7,449 nt of DNA, taken from CAWDPQ01 sp049642465 (GTDB taxonomy: Bacteria > Acidobacteriota > Vicinamibacteria > Vicinamibacterales > 2-12-FULL-66-21). The stretch covers positions 1 through 7,449 of the forward strand of contig JBAROV010000060.1 in assembly GCA_049642465.1 (NCBI GenBank). The letters run 5' to 3'. The notes beneath the pieces were generated by a model. The model was not told where the DNA came from and did no database searches. It saw nothing but the letters and a program-made list of their open reading frames with translations. Within the stretch, counting starts at the first letter, position 1. Each line of letters begins with the position of its first letter. The translations under genes and the position numbers were made by a program. Positions 5,998 through 7,449 of the stretch are shown piece by piece.

Positions 5998-7089
5998 GTG
6001 GCCTGGTTCCTCGTGGCTCGGGTCCTCTTCGTCCTCGCCGTTACGTACGCGGCGGTCCTCGTGCGGCCCTTCAGCCCCTCGCCGGGGTTGAATATTGCCG
6101 TCGGCGTCGCGCTCGGCGTGCTCTTCGTCATCGTCGAGACTCGGCTGCGCTCGGCCGAAGTCACTGACCTTCTAGGCGCCCTCATTGGCGGTGCGATTGG
6201 TCTCGGGCTCGCCAAGACGATCGGTGCCGCGCTCTTTTGGGCCGATACCGGCGACCGCCGGGTTGTCTTCCTGCACAGCTTCATCCTGCTGGTATTCCCC
6301 TACCTCGGCATCGTGATGGGGGCGCGAAAAGGGGAATGGCTGCAGCCGACGCGCCTGGTCAGCTTGTTCCGCGACACCGGGCCCCAGCGCCGCTACCGCA
6401 TTCTCGACACGAGTGTGATCATCGATGGTCGAATCGCCGATGTCTGTGAAACCGGTTTCCTTGACGGCTCGCTCGTGATCGCGCAGTTCGTGCTCAAGGA
6501 ATTGCAGCTCGTGGCGGATTCGAGCGATTCGATGAAGCGGAACCGCGGACGTCGCGGGCTCGACATTCTGCAGAAGATTCAGAAGATGTCGGGCGTGGAC
6601 GTCATGATCTCCGACATCGATTTTCCCGAAGTGCGCGAAGTCGATCTGAAGCTCATCGAGTTGGCTCGCACGCTTCAAGGCAAGATCGTCACCAACGATT
6701 TCAATCTGAACAAGGTCGCGCAGTTGCGGGGCGTGGAAGTGCTGAACATCAACGAGCTCGCCAATGCGCTCAAGCCGGTCGTATTGCCCGGCGAGTTCAT
6801 GAAGGTCTTCATTCTCAAGGAAGGCAAGGAATACAACCAGGGCGTCGCCTACCTCGATGACGGGACAATGGTGGTTGTGGACAATGCGCGACGGATGATC
6901 AGCCGGAACATCGACGTGGTTGTCACGAGCGTGCTGCAGACCACGGCCGGCAAGATGATCTTTGGCCGCTATATCGAAGGCACTTCGGCGGCCACCGCGC
7001 AGACGGCGACAACGCCAGCCGCTCCGCTCTCGGCTCCCCCCGGCACCACGACGGCGTCGCCGATACAGGTCGCGCGCAACATCAAGTGA
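5998..7089 (+). CDS. Membrane-anchored PIN/TRAM domain protein (YacL-like)
   Basis: The 363-residue protein has four predicted membrane helices (about 2-22, 31-47, 55-81, 88-108), then a PIN nuclease-fold domain (about 132-255) and a TRAM domain (about 262-325). The PIN acidic set is present: D137 in ILDTS, E168 in LKEL, D216 in VDLKL and D234 in TNDFN, so metal binding and nuclease activity are plausible. TRAM domains bind RNA. This is the layout and nearly the length of Bacillus YacL, whose exact role is not settled as far as I know. The tail (329-358) is rich in Ala, Thr and Pro and looks disordered. The gene follows radA by 19 bases and overlaps the next gene, suggesting an operon; no disA lies between. 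It probably acts on RNA at the inner membrane face; the target is unknown. The GTG start is not certain. Confidence 0.9.
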   Translation: MAWFLVARVLFVLAVTYAAVLVRPFSPSPGLNIAVGVALGVLFVIVETRLRSAEVTDLLGALIGGAIGLGLAKTIGAALFWADTGDRRVVFLHSFILLVFPYLGIVMGARKGEWLQPTRLVSLFRDTGPQRRYRILDTSVIIDGRIADVCETGFLDGSLVIAQFVLKELQLVADSSDSMKRNRGRRGLDILQKIQKMSGVDVMISDIDFPEVREVDLKLIELARTLQGKIVTNDFNLNKVAQLRGVEVLNINELANALKPVVLPGEFMKVFILKEGKEYNQGVAYLDDGTMVVVDNARRMISRNIDVVVTSVLQTTAGKMIFGRYIEGTSAATAQTATTPAAPLSAPPGTTTASPIQVARNIK

Positions 7090-7449
7090 TCCCTCCGTAC
7101 CACTGGTGGCGGACCGTGTTCTTTCTGGTTCCCGCCATCGGCCTCTACACGATCGTTCTCGGGACGCTGTCTCTTTTTTCCTCGTTAATCGATCGCACCG
7201 GAGATCTCGGGCATCGCTGCGCGCGGCTCTGGGCGCAACTGATCCTGAAAACCACGGGCGTGCGCGTGGAGGTGTCGGGTCTCGAGCACGTCGATCCGAG
7301 CCGTAGCTACGTGCTTGCGGCAAACCACCAGAGCATCTATGACATTCCCATCCTCTTCGCCGCGCTCCCGCTGCAGCTTCGGATCGTTGCGAAGGCGTCA
7401 CTTGGACGCGTTCCGTTCCTCGGCTGGCATTTGCAGCGAACGGGGCATC
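7086..7449 (+). CDS. plsC: 1-acyl-sn-glycerol-3-phosphate acyltransferase, N-terminal part
   Basis: From a GTG overlapping the previous stop (GTGA at 7086-7089), 121 codons run to the window edge. The product would transfer an acyl chain to lysophosphatidic acid, making phosphatidic acid at the inner membrane. Seen: a hydrophobic N-terminal helix (about 9-33); acyltransferase motif I NHQSIYD (80-86) with the catalytic H81-x4-D86; and a motif II region KASLGRVPFLGW (103-114). The EGTRS-type motif III lies beyond the edge, so completeness is unknown. No ribosome site of its own is visible, and the 4-base overlap suggests translational coupling to the PIN/TRAM gene. Another member of the LPLAT superfamily is possible, but the spacing of motifs I and II fits PlsC. 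Confidence 0.9.
   Translation, partial: MIPPYHWWRTVFFLVPAIGLYTIVLGTLSLFSSLIDRTGDLGHRCARLWAQLILKTTGVRVEVSGLEHVDPSRSYVLAANHQSIYDIPILFAALPLQLRIVAKASLGRVPFLGWHLQRTGH

Noticed and set aside
6172..7401. A 409-codon open frame on the minus strand
   Set aside because: It crosses both the PIN/TRAM gene and the start of plsC, which have clear family motifs on the plus strand. Its translation is Arg/His/Asp-rich with no domain.

Overview
The window looks like a high-GC chromosomal segment from an environmental bacterium, most likely an Acidobacteriota member (possibly Vicinamibacteria). This is inference from three things. First, the protein starting at the left edge opens with an FGVFELDLRAGELRKA-type winged-helix N-terminus, which I associate with the large regulator families of that phylum. 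Second, a large secreted PKD/FG-GAP protein is present. Third, a CGAAG/CTTCG-type palindromic repeat of a kind I recall from such genomes lies between two genes. No rRNA, tRNA, CRISPR array, transposase or integrase is visible.

Layout. Positions 1-89 (minus) hold the first 29 codons of a winged-helix regulator, running off the left edge. Positions 90-227 are a control region with an inverted repeat touching the regulator's start and three direct repeats spaced exactly 22 bp apart. Positions 228-3137 (minus) hold one large exported protein of 969 residues: signal peptide, a zinc-dependent phospholipase C / P1-nuclease-like domain, a PKD domain, an Ig-like domain, and five FG-GAP/VCBS-type propeller repeats. 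Positions 3138-3313 are a divergent promoter region. The plus strand then carries alr (alanine racemase, 3317-4423), a 181-base gap with a 77-base phased palindrome, radA (4605-5978), a membrane-anchored PIN/TRAM protein of the YacL type (5998-7089), and the start of a 1-acyl-glycerol-3-phosphate acyltransferase (plsC, from 7086, cut at the right edge).

How the genes relate. The plus-strand genes are housekeeping: D-alanine for peptidoglycan, recombination branch migration, a probable RNA/nuclease-type membrane protein, and phosphatidic acid synthesis. radA, the PIN/TRAM gene and plsC are tightly packed (18-19 bases, then a 4-base GTGA overlap) and are probably co-transcribed. radA next to a YacL-type gene recalls the Bacillus order radA-disA-yacL, here without disA. 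The minus-strand half is accessory in character.

The most interesting item is the exported protein. A zinc phospholipase-type catalytic domain joined to a C-terminal FG-GAP propeller is the overall plan of mammalian GPI-specific phospholipase D, here with PKD and Ig-like domains in between. Its zinc-ligand pattern matches Bacillus cereus phospholipase C at most positions but seems to lack the second-last ligand.
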